From positions 83,488,948 to 83,552,947 of the forward strand of contig OY754464.1 in assembly GCA_963575645.1 (NCBI GenBank): DNA of 64,000 nucleotides. Reading direction: 5' to 3'. Shown piece by piece: positions 9,775 through 22,299 of the stretch (the first letter of the stretch is position 1; the number at the start of each line of letters is the position of its first letter). Source of the stretch: Xanthostigma xanthostigma (taxonomy: Eukaryota > Arthropoda > Insecta > Raphidioptera > Raphidiidae). The position numbers and the translations under genes are program-made. The notes below the pieces were generated by a model. That model did no database searches and was not told the DNA's origin. It was given only the letters and a program-made list of their open reading frames with translations.

Positions 9775-10328
9775 TTGTTATAATTTATTGTACCATGATC
9801 ATAACATATAAAAAAAAAATTTTCATACTTTTTTATTTTTTTAACCATGACGCACCCGGAATCTCGTTATGAAAAAATTATGTGTTACGTAGAGTAGTTT
9901 CAGCAATTTTTACAAAAATTTTGGTGATTGTACCAAAATTGCAAATAATTAAAAAAAAAAATTAAAAACTGAAATTATTTTTTTTTTTGAGGTTATATAT
10001 TTTTTTTCGAGCTGATAATTTTTCTTAAGATGCGCTGTAGTAATATCTAAATCATATTAAATTTTCATCAAATTCAGTTCAGCTATTCAAAAGTTATGAT
10101 TTTTTTAATGATTTTTCGAAAATTAATTCTCACTCCCCAGGGGTTGATTTTTAGGGCTGAAATTTTCCAAATCTTAATCATTTATCAATCGCTATAAATG
10201 AAAAAAAAACTAACCCAATCCGTGCGGGGGCATCTTACCCATGCTTATTCCGCTATGGCCAAATTTCAAAGGCACGCATACTTGGCCTACCCATTGCAAT
10301 ACTTTATCTAACACTAAAAAGAGAAAAA

Positions 10329-10588
10329 TAAAATATTTTTAACAAAAAAATTGAACCGACTTCAAAATATGCACTAAAAAGTAAAAAATAATTATTATTG
10401 TTATTTTTGGAGTCGGTGTCAGCCAAAATGAAATTTATTCCGAGAATTACTATAGAGACATGTAAGATTTAAATTGCTATTTTCGAATTCCGATGTGACA
10501 CCTACTCCAAAAATAACAATAATTATTGTTTTTAATTTTTAGTGCATATTTTGAAGTCTGTTCAATTTTTTTGTTAAAAATATTTTAC
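10329..10588. mobile_element. Palindromic element 3 (family E termini)
   Basis: Left arm 10329-10421 and right arm 10496-10588 are inverted (tttttaacaaaaaaattgaa; gttatttttggagtcggtgtc). Ends and inner 'gagtcggtgtca' match the design at 44948-45441. No ORF. Confidence 0.75.
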
Positions 10589-11035
10589 TGATTGAAGAGT
10601 TCTAATCAAACGCTATTCAAAGATTTGAATAATAAAAATTATTATTGATTTTCTTACACGCTTAGCTGCTATGGAAAAAATTTGTGTTTACTAATATCAT
10701 CTAAAATATTAAATAGATATTTGGTGTTTTGTGGAAGACGATCATAATTTTCATAAAGATATGAACTCATTCGATTCAGCATGTTGGTGAGCACCTGAAA
10801 AAAAAACAGCAAAAATATATAATAAAAGTAAACGCAAACCTGAATTCGAATACCAGAAACTAAATACTTTAAGCTTTCAAACTAAATCAAATAGACCAAT
10901 ATTGCCTGTAATAGTCCAAAAAATATGCTAAAGAAACAGGATCATTTTTTGAAAAAAATCCGTCAGATCATATTTACGTATATAACACGTTGATTGGCAT
11001 CCTAATATTCCTAACCTTATCTATATCATTTTTAA

Positions 11036-11498
11036 TTTTTGAAGTGAAAACTTAGCGGCGTTGTACACTTTTTTTGTAATGGGTAAAAAATGTTAAACTC
11101 GCGTCAGGAAAAGTAAGAACTGGGTGAGACTCTCTAAGTGATAGTAATTGCCAGATACTTTTTATACAACGTTAGACATCTAGCGTTGAAATATCGTACA
11201 TAAAAATGCAATCTATAATACAAACCATTTTATTTTTTATACAACGTTAGACATCTAGCGTTGAAATATCGTACATAAAAATGCAATCTATAATACAAAC
11301 CATTTTATTTTTTATACAACGTTAGACATCTAGCGTTGAAATATCGTACCTACATAAAAATGCAATCTATGATACAAACCATTTTATTTACAAGTGTTGC
11401 CAATAAATAAACAATGCTTCTAAATGCAAAAAATTAATACGTTAATATTCAAGTGTTCACTTCTGCCGGCACTCTCGGAGTGCAATCCGTCTTTTTTT
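11036..11498 (+). mobile_element. HINE family G, copy 1
   Basis: Starts TTTTTGAAGTGAAAACTTAG and ends with CTTCTGCCGGCACTCTCGGA, a short GCACT..AGTGC stem, and a T-run. The 3' subterminal repeat is mutated (aagtgttcacttc). A 75-bp unit (tacaacgttagacatctagc) is present three times, starting at about 11164, 11239 and 11314. Confidence 0.75.
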
Positions 11499-11856
11499 AT
11501 TCTAGAGATTTCGTACCAGAAAAAAATGACTACGCACGTACCCACACAAACTTTTTTCAAAAATAGTGTAGTTGCATTGAAACATAAAAATATGTGAAAA
11601 ATCGGAGCCATTGAGTTAAAAATTACGTACGGTTGATGAATACCCTATGAGTCATAAACCGCAGTGTTATTCCCAATCCCCCCCCCTCTCTCTCTTTTTC
11701 TCTTCTCTTCGTTTGTCGAGCTGTTTTCAGAACTAAGTTTAGCATCCAGTTTTCACTTTTTGAAAATTTTCTTTAAGTTCCTTAGCTAGTTTATATTTTT
11801 CTTACATTCTATTTGAATTTTTTGATAATGTTTTAATTCTGTTCAACCACAGTTCC

Positions 11857-12081
11857 TTGAAATTCTGTTCTCGATTGTCTTGGGACACCGTTTGTTCAAG
11901 GAATGAATTTATACATTACAAGATTTTTAAACTGCGTCTAACTAGTAATGTTAAGATCATTTGTTATGTTTCACTAGCAAAACAGTTCGTCAATCCATTG
12001 ACCAAAGCTGATCAGACAATAAAATTAAATAATGTATTTCGAACAAGATTTCGGTTTCATATCATTTAGTTTAATTGATTT
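11857..12081 (+). pseudogene. Copia-type RNase H C-terminal relic
   Basis: The reading frame here contains RNEFIHYKIF..VKIICYVSLA and KQFVNPLTKA. This lines up in order and spacing with the end of Copia RNase H (R-x-K-H-I-x-I-K-Y-H-F ... Y-V-P-T-x-x-Q-L-A-D-x-L-T-K). The frame runs to an LTR-like sequence starting TGTAACACC at 12082. Key active-site regions are absent and no polypurine tract is seen. The similarity is judged from memory of the family, so confidence is moderate. Confidence 0.5.
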
Positions 12082-12340
12082 TGTAACACCACGTCTCAAA
12101 AAAACCACGCCGCCACTGATGTATCCTGGTGGTCATGTAGAGAAACAGAGGCAAGATGGCAGCAGAGCGTATGAACTAGGAAGTAGTGTTCATGTTAAAA
12201 AAACTTAATATAATAAATGTATTGAATTAAATAATATTCATGTTACAAACTTACGTTAATAAATATGTTGAATGAAATAATATTCATGTTACAAACTTAT
12301 GTTAATAAATATATTGAATAAAATAATAATAATTGTTACA
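12082..12340 (+). repeat. LTR-like family P, copy 1
   Basis: Starts TGTAACACC and ends TTGTTACA (TG...CA with 7-bp inverted tips). It holds a shared 'accacgccgccactg' block and ~50-bp tandem repeats (atgttacaaacttacgttaa). Copies lie at 37011-37294 and 56737-56874. The Copia-like relic just upstream suggests a Copia 3' LTR. Confidence 0.6.
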
Positions 12341-12344
12341 ATTT

Positions 12345-13718
12345 TAGTTTTTAAATTTAAATCTACATCTATAAAATTATTCGTATGTATTTTTAATCTA
12401 ATTGGCACATAAAAATGTACAGAAAACGTCAGAATAATGACAGAATAATGTATGTCTGTATATATTATATATGTATTTCTGTATATATTATAAACTATCT
12501 ATAGGTATTATAACCATTTGACGAAATTCGATGAAACTTTATTTGAAATGTTTCATATGATTCTAGAAATGCTATATCTTATTTCACTCTTTTGTCGCGA
12601 AGTTAATTAATTTAATATCTTTTTGGTGTATTTCTGTTCAAATATGTAAAATCGTAGCGTGGTGTAGTATGTTCACAGTAGATTTCTCCCGCTACCACTG
12701 CTCTCAAGGCCGACTGGTATCTCCTCTTTTTCTGCAAGTGTATTATCTATACCGATATTATATGCGAATTTTGTGCGTTTGTGTATATGCGGAGGCTAAT
12801 CTCCGAAACTACTCATCCGATTTAAAAATTTGTTGTCACCAATATTTAGAATGAGCTTTCAAGATGGACATAGGCTATATATTATCGCGCTAATTGAGAC
12901 TAATTTAGCGGCGTAAGTCGACGAAAAACGATCGAAATCTATAAAAGTCGGACCGAACTACTAGTATAAATTATTTTGGAAACTCACTGGTGTAGTGTTG
13001 CCGTTAACTGGCAGGATCGCCATGTAGTGTTGGTGGTTAATCAGGTTCTTTTAAATTAGTAAAACTATTGAATTTAATTTAATAATCATTTATTTACAAT
13101 ACCAACGTCGACCTACGCCAGCTCGCGCTGGCATAGCCACGTGCGTCCACCACCTGACTTCTTCCTTCCTTCCAAATACACATATATTTATATCATTCAA
13201 AATGCAAATGTCGCGTTATTAACTCGAACGATTATTACTAACCGTTTTAAATTAACATATCTTGCAGTTCTACATTTCAAATGATATACGTAACTATATC
13301 CTACTTACTGATGTATCCACTTGCACTGGTCATTGGATATAAGTATAAAGTACAATCATGAATTGCAGTATACAATACACGGTGTAGCATATAGAGGGCA
13401 AACTCCTATAACTGCACCCCCGTTGTTTTGTAATTCATTACCCTTCCCGCTTTATTTGTCATTCTATCACTCCGACGCCTCCCCAACCGACCTCCTACAC
13501 TATAGGTTGTTGTTGTTGTTGTTGTCATGTAGCTTCTAGAGTTTTGCCACGCCGCGATACTGTGCACAGAGTGTTTCAAAAATACTTACTAACCACCCGC
13601 ACAGTGATGTTATCATATTATGAAAAACACGACCCGAAAATCTATACATACTGAAAATGTCCAAACTTCACATGGTTATTGTGGGTTGTCTTTTAAAAAT
13701 TGGTGTATACTGCCGCGA
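12345..13718. other. No clear feature; minor repeats
   Basis: AT-rich. It holds a retroposon-like fragment near 12760-12960 (ctccgaaactactcatccga, ttcaagatggacataggct), a small hairpin GCCAGCTCGCGCTGGC near 13118, and a (TTG)n run near 13505-13524. No credible gene. Confidence 0.45.
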
Positions 13719-14314
13719 TTTTTGAAGTAAAACTTCTTTAGGTACGCTTGACTTGGAGAGTAAGCTGGTAAATGCCTGACGAAATCGTTTACGGAAGTGC
13801 ATCAACGCGATGCCTGACGAAATCGTTTACGGAAGTGCATCATCGCGATGGTGCGTGATCGTTCGAGGGAGATATAAGTTAGTGAGTGCGACAAAGACGG
13901 ACCATTAAGTTGAGAGGGAAATATAAGCTAATGAGTGCGACATTAATACAACTATTTGACGTTTAAAATGAATTTTGCTGCATTTTATAACGGAAAATAA
14001 TGTAGGTTAGTTAATAAATCCTTTTAAATGTATTATAAATTATGCTAATAAATATATATACATATTTTGCCTATTAATTAATCAAAAATTATATTTTAAA
14101 CATTTCGTCTTTGTAGAGATGTGGTACAGAGTGAGGTTATATTGTGTACGATAAACTTTGAGACGAACCGACTGCATATTATTGTTCGTTTATGAATTTA
14201 ACATGGGCAAATTTGAGGTATTTACGCATTATTCTTAATAAATATATTTAAAATAATTATGGCAGGAAGAAGTTTTACTTCAATCGTGTGGTCTAAAGCA
14301 CACTCGCTTTTTTT
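13719..14314 (+). mobile_element. HINE family F, copy 2 (complete)
   Basis: 5' T-run, then GAAGTAAAACTTC (13724-13736); 3' GAAGTTTTACTTC (14269-14281), its exact inverse; then the hairpin GTGTG-gtctaaag-CACAC (14286-14303) and a T-run. A 38-bp internal unit (cctgacgaaatcgtttacgg) is tandemly duplicated near 13776-13850. Confidence 0.85.
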
Positions 14315-14556
14315 GTGAACCCTTAAGGTGCATGTTTTATTCACCTAAAACCTAGTGAAAACCGTATCAAAATTCGTCAAGTGGTCCTCGAGATTAGTCC
14401 AAACAAAAAAATCGGGAACTAACTGAACCCGTTCTGAAATCACTCGACCAATAATAAAGACCGATATATTTGAGTACTGAAAGATGCAAGTTGATAAATT
14501 TTTGTTGCTTTGTCTCTTTGAAAATTAAATAACCGATATAAGTTGCCATAAATAAC

Positions 14557-15034
14557 CTTTATTCAACTCATGCGCGTTATTCATGTTTTATCATGCCTAA
14601 AAACCGAACCCTAAATAGCCATTTACCGACTGGTGACAATTACTTGTCATAACTCAATGAAGATTCCTACTAGCTCGGCCATTGTGGAGTAATGAAAATA
14701 AACGTAACTATTTTCTGAGTCGTAACGAAATAGTAGGTAACAACAACTCCCTGTTGTTACCCATTGAGACTAAAATTGAGAGGCCGAATATTTTCGACAT
14801 GGAGTTTATTCATAACCGGCTAACCTCAAACCAAAACATTGAATCGTGCTGTTTGGTGCTGTTAGTATTGACAGTTTTTTTTATAAAGAAATAAATAGAT
14901 ATTTACAACATCTCATTATAACTAAAACATGAATAACGCGCAATTGTTGAATAAAATTATGGGCGCAACTTGTAGGCTAAGTCATGACCTGTCAGCGCGA
15001 TAATGACTTAGACTACTAGTTACGCCAATAACTA
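14557..15034 (-). mobile_element. MITE family R, copy 2
   Basis: Reverse complement of 1789-2264 almost throughout, including the hairpin end and both TTATTCAAC termini. The 70-aa ORF here (14682) is chance. Confidence 0.65.
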
Positions 15035-15316
15035 TTTTTGTATGCGATCTGCTGCTGCGTAAAAACTTGTTGACGAGGCACCGTACAAAACGTGTTACTT
15101 TAATGTCTTACACAAGCTTGCATTTATCTCAATCTTGGAATCAATGTATTATTTAAAAGCGACCTGGCTTAAAGCAGCGGCGCTAATCCAGCACCCCCTG
15201 CCGTTGCATGAAACAGAATGCTGTTATCTTACAACTACAAGGCTTAACAGAAACCAGCAGAGCGGAATTACAAACTAACTTACTTTTTGGACGTTTCAAA
15301 GTCAAATGTATACATT

Positions 15317-15858
15317 AAAAAAAATTGGTTGTCTGTAAAGTCGGTTTACGGACGATCGTTTTACGTGATAACGTCATAAAGAAACATTGAACCATACTCG
15401 TAAAGTGTTGAAAAATAACTTTTTTTATTTTTCACATTATACCTATACGTTTCCAAACATTTATTTTTACATATTTAAATAGTAAAATTAGAGTTCTAAC
15501 CAACTGTAGAAACGGTTTTTAAATATAATGAACCGTTTTCAAAATACACGCAGTTTTAATAAACGGACGGTCGGGTGGTGTGGATTTTTCACTCCCTGTA
15601 AGTATATATACGAGCGAACTGTGGCAGTCTATTGGAAGTTTGTGTCTTGTGATCTTTAATAAATACATTTTTGTAGCTGTCAAACTTGGGCCGATCGTGC
15701 TTCTCTATCGCTTATACTGCGCTCTCGCTTGCACGCACAGGGTCAGGCGGAACGTGACACATTTCGGAACGTGACCCTTTTTTGTACATGCAGTCGGTGT
15801 TTCATCAATTTATAAGATTGGTGTTTCATCAATTTATAAGACGTTATCACGTCAAAAA
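15317..15858 (-). mobile_element. HINE family D, copy 4 (third variant)
   Basis: Shares both D termini but carries a different interior (acggtcgggtggtgtggatt; ggcagtctattggaagtttg), found again only in D9. The segment near the 5' end matches the short variant (gcgctctcgcttgcacgcac). Confidence 0.8.
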
Positions 15859-15880
15859 ACACATTAAACTGATGCTTACT

Positions 15881-15960
15881 GTTGAGTAACCAGCGTTGCC
15901 ATGAAAAGGATACACAACAAATGTTGAGTAACCAGCGTTGCCATGAAAAAAATACACAAG
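15881..15960. repeat. Tandem duplication (~40 bp x2)
   Basis: tgttgagtaaccagcgttgc followed by catgaaaa.. occurs twice in a row. Confidence 0.8.
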
Positions 15961-16375
15961 AATAAGTCAGAAAAATAATATGTGAAAAAAGTGCTTAGCC
16001 ATTATCTCACTTAATCAGTTATAATTTATAAAGTTTACGCTACTTTTGTTAAAGTTCACGCTACATTTGGTCCTTCGAGCCGGATAAGTGAGAAGTGATA
16101 GGTAAGTAATTGCTACAGATACCTACATAATTTATAAAAAACTGCTTTTTCGGGTCTCGAAATATAAATTGCCTAAGTTTATTATAGAAATTTTGCTCGA
16201 GTAGTCAGTCACCAGAGTAAAAATACACCTCTTTTAGCTATAATATTTTTTTATGAATTTACGTTCCCAGTTGAATTATTTTTTTCTTCGCAACCTCCTC
16301 GATATGGGCTTCTCAATTAAAAGGCAATAAATCACAAATTAAAGACTTCAATAAATAGGGGATGTCCAAATGTGT
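15961..16375. other. No feature recognised
   Basis: AT-rich spacer between the tandem duplication and the family B fragment; no credible ORF. Confidence 0.45.
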
Positions 16376-16500
16376 AGGTTTTCACGGCCGACACTGTAAC
16401 AAATCTTCTTGGTTTCCGGCCTTATAGGCTGTGGTCCATTGGTATTTCTACCTGACGTTTCGTCTACAACTGCGGTAGACATTATCGAGGACGAAGTGTC
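16376..16500. mobile_element. Family B fragment, copy 3
   Basis: One arm only: ttcacggccga, gtggtccattggtatttcta and cgtctacaactgcggtagac. The rest of the element is missing. Confidence 0.6.
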
Positions 16501-16509
16501 CTTCCTGGC

Positions 16510-17362
16510 GCGTTTCTACCAATGCCAAGTAAATTACCTTTATTAAATTTGTTACGTGTAGAACAGCGTATTTTTGCATTTGCTGGCGGGTCGCATGCGG
16601 CCCACGATCTGTACATCCCTATTATACAAGCGGGAAAACCAGTTTTGTTCTAGGGGGGTGTGCAAAAAGTTTAAAACAATGATTAATAATAATCCTTCCG
16701 AAAAGCGTTAAATAACTTTCTTCTGAACATTTCTTTTAATTTTAGTTGCCTATATAAATTCCTTAAAATTTCTTGTAAACTAAAAAAAAGTTATTTAACG
16801 CTTTTTTGTACATTTATTTTTTTTAAATTTATATTATTTTTTTTGTGAATTTCAACTACTTTTTCTCAACGAATAAAAATTGTTCTTAAGCGAACACCAT
16901 CCATCGCTGTGTCTAGCTGTCGCATTTTCAGTATGTCAAAACACAAAAACCGTTTGACTGTTCCGCTAATGAATTGTTGAGTGAGACAGATGCGTTTCTA
17001 CCTAACCCACTCGCTCTTCTGAATAGAATTACTACATTATACCCTTTGAAATTATTGCACGTACTATGTAGCACATAAGAACATTAGTTAATATTGTTAG
17101 TAACTGCAAATGCATACTTAAGGGATTTACTTCAAAGTACTATCATTATATGTCGGTATTTCATACTTTGTTATTTTCATTCTATTTTACACTGCAATGC
17201 TTATTCTTCGATATTAACTTTAATTGCGGTGGTATAAATGATATGCAACAATAATCGTCAGATCTCGTGTTTAAAAATTGTAAAAAAATTGTAAAGGCTG
17301 TTTTGAGAATATCTAGACAATGTACGCTTTATGTGAAGTTAAACTTTTTTGGGTCAAAATAA
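16510..17362. other. No feature recognised
   Basis: AT-rich sequence with an imperfect inverted pair 'aaagcgttaaataactttct' (16695) / 'aaaagttatttaacgctttt' (16790). No credible ORF. Confidence 0.45.
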
Positions 17363-17988
17363 TTTTTTAAGTAAAACTTTTTTAGGCACGCTTGACTTGC
17401 GAAGTAAGCTGGTAAATGCCTGACGAAAGCGTTTACGGAAGTGCATCATCGGACGAGGCGAACGGTGCGTGATCGTTCGAGGCGAACGGTAATTGAGAGG
17501 GAAATATAAGGTAGTCAAGATAGTAAGAGAGAGAGAGAGTTACGTTTCGTATATTGGAAGTTGAGAGGGAGATATAAGTTAGTGAGTGCGACAAAGACGG
17601 AGCATTAATCGAAATTCGTTTTTTTTTTTGACAACTATTTGACGTTTAAAATGAAAACAATTGTTTTTGTATCAAAAATACATTTCATCGAATTTTGCTG
17701 CATTTTGTACCGGGAAATAATGTAGGTTAGTTAATAAATCCTATTAAATTTATTATAAATTATGCTAATAAATGTATATACATATTTTGCCTATTAATTA
17801 ATAAAAAATTATATTTTAAACATTTCGTCTTTGTAGATATGTGCTACAGAGTGAGGCTATATTGTGTCGTTAAATCAGGATGTCTAATCAAAATATGGTG
17901 ATAGATTATCGAATATTATTGTATCATTATTATATATGGCAGGAAGAAGTTTTACTTCAGTCGCGTGGTCTAAAGCACACTCGCTTTT
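17363..17988 (+). mobile_element. HINE family F, copy 3
   Basis: T-run then AAGTAAAACTT at the left; GAAGTTTTACTTC, hairpin GTGG..CCAC-type stem and T-run at the right. The terminal T-run is shared with the 5' T-run of D5, so two HINE families abut head to tail. Confidence 0.8.
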
Positions 17989-18579
17989 TTGACGTGATAA
18001 CGTCTTATAAATTGATGAATCACCAATCTTATAAATTGATAAAACACCGGCTGCATGCACGAAAAAGTGTAACGTTCCTATCGGTCGTAACGTTCGTAAC
18101 GTTCCGCCTGACCCTGTGAGTGCTTTTCTCGAAAACGGCCCTAACGATTTGGATGAAATTTACTGAAAAGGGATTTTGGGGGGCAAAAAATCGTTTTAGC
18201 TAGGTCTCATCTCTCGAAAAAATCGTTTTCTTACAAATTTTATCATTATAAAAATCAATTTTTTGACGTATGAAAATACTTAAATATTGTAAGTAGGTTT
18301 TGGAATTTTATATAAACAGTGAAACAATTGTTTTCAAAATATTATGACAGTTAATCTTTGAGACTTAAAATAAATACGAAAGAAAGTTAAAAAAAAAACA
18401 ATTATATTATATGGTGAGTAATTTAAATAAATAAAATTAACCTAAAGAAGCGAAAGATGCAATATCATAGGTTCGAATTATTATAATTATTATATAAATT
18501 TAGGTTATGTATTACGGAATACGTTATCACGTAAAACTATCGTCCGTAAACCGACTTTACAGACAACCAATTTTTTTTT
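17987..18579 (+). mobile_element. HINE family D, copy 5 (long variant)
   Basis: Begins GACGTGATAACGTC directly after the F3 T-run and ends with the 3' hairpin and a T-run. The interior is as in D2, D6 and D7. Confidence 0.8.
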
Positions 18580-19037
18580 ACATAATTTCAATCCAACATC
18601 TGTACTCAATTAAATACACCTTTCATAACGGCAAAGCCCTAGGTCCCGCTATCCGACCGACGTCAATAGTGTATGTGCCATACGGCCAACACGCCAGAAA
18701 AGCACAACGCAAGTCGTGTTTTTTTGGTATATCTCTATGTATAGTTATTCATTATAACAAGTACTAGGTACCTACATATTATATACAGAAATATGATTAC
18801 ATAAAAATACACTGAAATCTTATTAATGCCTTGCAGTCGTCCATCCGGCTGATCGAAGTCATCTCAAAAGATGTTCTTTCAATACAAACAAGATCTACTG
18901 TGACCTGTGACTGTGAGATGTGTAGTACATAATATGGATGGCGGTAAGAAGCCGGAGGAGCCGAGAGAGAGAGAGAGCGAACGAGGCGTGTGGATAAATA
19001 CAGCAGTGCAGTGCGCCCTAACAAATTTTATTAATAG

Positions 19038-19604
19038 TGTAACAAAACTGTCTTAGTCCGTGGTGGAAATTATTTATTTACAATAATAAATGTTTAACAA
19101 AACAGTTTAAAACACACAAACGTAAGCGTACTTCTTTAACTTTAACAGAAATAATAACGTAAACAGAAACAAAACTAATAGTTCTAAATAGTAAAATAAA
19201 AGACTAAGTAACAGCGAATATAGAGTCACTAAATTATGTACACAAAATATTTACAACACACAAACACAACAAAGTTTATCTAGTACAGTCACTTGTATTT
19301 ACAAAAAGTCATTTATGTAAAACCAGATTTATATAATTGCACACACTAAAGTTTATTTATCTTCACAGTATAACTGATTTATGTCGCAACGCCAGAGCAC
19401 ATGTACATGAACAACACGAATAACTAACTGACTGACCGATCCGCTCGCATTTTATAGCTTCGTCCCCCACCTATCGAAGGTTCTGGACGTATCTCGACCT
19501 TTTCTTTACATGCGTGGATTTCTCCAGGATATTATAAAAAGGTCGGGTCTTTAGCTGCTTTCGATAGTTATTTTTGTCGTTACTAGAAGATTTTTACAGA
19601 ATCA
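19038..19604 (-). mobile_element. Solo LTR, family T copy 1
   Basis: On the plus strand it runs TGTAACAAAACTG...GAATCA, flanked by ATAG on both sides (19034-19037 and 19605-19608), a possible 4-bp target duplication. It is similar throughout to 30149-30718 and nearly the same length (567 against 570 bp). No internal retroviral coding region is adjacent. The family is not determined. Confidence 0.6.
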
Positions 19605-19742
19605 ATAGTCGTCCCAACAAGGGGCACGCAACACTAGCAATGGTGTCCGGTCGAAACCGAATCCGAAATTTCATGTTTTCGTGGGAAAATACAGTAAACA
19701 TTATTATAATCAGTTTTTATTTTTTTACCATTTCAACCTACA

Positions 19743-20125
19743 AATGGGGAATGCTACTAGTTTAGGTCAAAAATCACTTTTCAAAATTTCACAATATCTT
19801 TTCGTTTTTAGGTCCCCCGATTCCAAAAAACATATTTTTGGAAAAACTCTGTGCGTCTGTTAATCTGTTTGATACATGTCAAACGGATGAGCGGATTGAA
19901 ACCAAATTTTGGGAGGATGTTTGGTATGCAAAAATGAAGAGCCCTATTGCTTTTGGTGAAAATCGACGCATGCGCAGAAGAGACATATGCTATAACGGTG
20001 TTTTTTATATAATAATGGTATACTTTTCTTAGCGGCTTATTATTCTGTTTATTTTTTTAAGAAAGTTTTGTTGAAAAAAATTTTTTCTAAACTTTATAGT
20101 TTCGGAAATATTTTGATAAAAAAAA
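19743..20125 (+). repeat. Dispersed repeat K, copy 1
   Basis: Shares 'actagtttaggtcaaaaatc', tgagcggat.gaaaccaaa and gcgcagaagaga.atatgc with 63400-63785, and inversely its end with 62393-62525. Small ORFs differ between copies, so no gene is called. Confidence 0.65.
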
Positions 20126-20679
20126 TTAATAAAAAAAAAAAAACAATGTATATAAGACTCTGTTTCAATTGGCCAATTTGAACATGCTTCGCAGTGCGAA
20201 ATTTCAAACGTTATTTGAAGAAGAAATTTGCAAACTTATAGTTTCGATAGCGACGGTGTTTTTTCTACGCCACTGGACAAAGAGAAAGTTAAAAATAAGA
20301 AATGAAATTTTCATAAAATATATAATAATGTTCAAAAGGAATCTTAAAACTCTTTTTTAAACTTTTCGGTTGTTAAATGTAAGTCTTCTAAGCAGTTGTT
20401 TATATTTTCTGACGCCAGAAACAAAATGAAGGTTTTTGTAGCAAGTACCTACAAAACTCAAAAGGAATATTCTAGAAATGAAATGAAAATAATTGACTTA
20501 ACAAAGAAGCTGATCTTTTCAGAGATCTGTTTCTGCGATTATGTTTTACGCTGAATATTAAAAATCATCGAATTACAGATTTAGTCATCAGAGAAGAAAT
20601 TGTTTTGTGGTGTCTTCATAGCCTCTGCTTCGTGGATTGGTGTTTTTTGAAAATAAATAAATTGCTGAAATATATATTA
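20126..20679. other. No feature recognised
   Basis: AT-rich spacer, no supported ORF. Confidence 0.45.
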
Positions 20680-21273
20680 CTAGTGTGACCTGTGCGAATT
20701 ATTCGCACTAAATAAGTATAATAATTATCACTTTACAAAATTATTTTTTAAATATGATTGCAGGTATTCAATTCGTTTCTAATTTTGCACACTGCTTATA
20801 ACGTTCTTCTTTTTGTTGTATTACAATATGAAGCTCAGATGACAGATCGAAGAAATATTTTACTAAAATTGTCATATAGAGGCGCAAGTAGCAAAAGCGT
20901 TGAGCTAAGTCGTCAGATGGCATCATGCAGCATTGCTGTGACGTTGTTCAGCGTTGCTCGCTGATTCAAAATTAAAGCCGTCAGATGGCAGTATGCAGTA
21001 TTGTGTCTGTTGTATTACAATATGAAGGTCACATGACAGATCGAAGTGTTGACGTTGTTTCAAAATTAAAGCCGTCAGATGGCAGACGTTGTTCAGCGTT
21101 GCTGTATTTTAATTAATTTACAAAAACAAAAGCAATAATAAATTTTTTAGTTGTCGATGTCAGTAGCGCAAGCAATTATCTGTAAAATGATATATAATTT
21201 ATGTGGAGAAATTGTGTGGTTTTTTCTAAAAAGGGAGGCAAACATCTTAACCTTAGCGTATTAATATATATGA
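20680..21273 (-). mobile_element. Helitron family A, copy 3 (complete)
   Basis: On the minus strand: A|TCATATATATTAATACGC at the 5' end and hairpin GTGCGAATAATTCGCAC...CTAG|T at the 3' end. About 594 bp, no internal duplication. Confidence 0.88.
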
Positions 21274-21774
21274 TTAAGATATTTTCTGCGTTAAAAAATA
21301 TATTGTTGCACTGCACTGGAGAGTGTATCTTTGACGGGACAATACGGAGATATTCTCCTCGTATTCCAGGAGGGAGGCGACTAAGATTAAAGCAATATTG
21401 TATGTATGTGTGTGTGTGTGTATTATATGCACACCGATAGGTGTAGTATGCTGTCCTTTTTGGAATCTATCTAGGGTTGACCACAACAAAACCGCTTTTT
21501 ATTACTGACTGTCTGTATAGTCTGGACTGAGTTCAGGACCGTATTTGTATAAAAAATTGAGTTTTCTAAAATTGTAATTTTATTTGTAGCCCTAAAAATC
21601 AACACTCAAACGACTATGGGTTATATAAATAGTTTATATATTTATATAAATTATTATTGTACCGTCATGGGTTCTTAAATTTCAAATTATTCAGACGTTT
21701 GTAAGTGCGTGAAAATTAACTTCAAAGATTCCATTAGATAGATACACACAGGTGAAATTAATAAAAGAGTGTTA

Positions 21775-22299
21775 AAAAAAAGCGAGTGTGCATTAGACCA
21801 CACGACTGAAGTATTTAACGACACAATAAAACCTCACTCTGTAGCACATATCTACAAAGACGAAATGTTTAAAATATAATTTTTGATTAATTAATAAGCA
21901 AAATATGTATATATATTGATTAGCATAATTTATAATACATTTAAAAGGGTTTATTAACTAACCTACATAATTTCCCGTTACAAAATGCAGCAAAATTCGA
22001 TGAAATGTATTTTTGATACAAAAACAATTGTTTTCATTTTAATTGTCAAATAGTTGTCCAAAAAAAAAATGAATTTCGATTAATGCTCCGTCTTTGTCGC
22101 ACTCACTAACTTATATCTCCCTCTCAACTTCCAATATACTATCTTTACTAACTTATATCTCCCTCTCAACTACCGTTCGCCTCGAACGACCACGCACCGT
22201 TCGCCTCGTCCGATGATGCACTTCCGTAAACGCTTTCGTCTGGCATTTACCAGCTTACTCCCCAAGTCAAGCGTGCCTAAAGAAGTTTAACTTCAAAAA
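21775..22299 (-). mobile_element. HINE family F, copy 4
   Basis: T-run and CGAGTGTG..CCACACG stem at the left, and 'gaagtttaacttcaaaaa' at the right. Part of the region between the 3' subterminal repeat and 'gtcgttaaat' is deleted compared with F2. Confidence 0.8.

Larger units (their letters stand above)
7891..10260. mobile_element. Fold-back element 2 (nested, 2.4 kb)
   Basis: The ends are inverted: tggccatagcggaataagca at 7891 against its complement ending at 10260. Outer arms are about 7891-8050 and 10100-10260; inner arms about 8842-9290 and 9790-10100. The left arm is split by a perfect palindrome (8053-8263) and a three-fold repeat (8283-8841). HINE D3 sits near the centre. No coding. 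Confidence 0.75.

Noticed and set aside
11159..11390. Satellite array
   Set aside because: Only three 75-bp units and confined to HINE G1; an internal expansion of the element.
21405..21421. (TG)n run as a regulatory Z-DNA element
   Set aside because: A short dinucleotide run without any supporting context.
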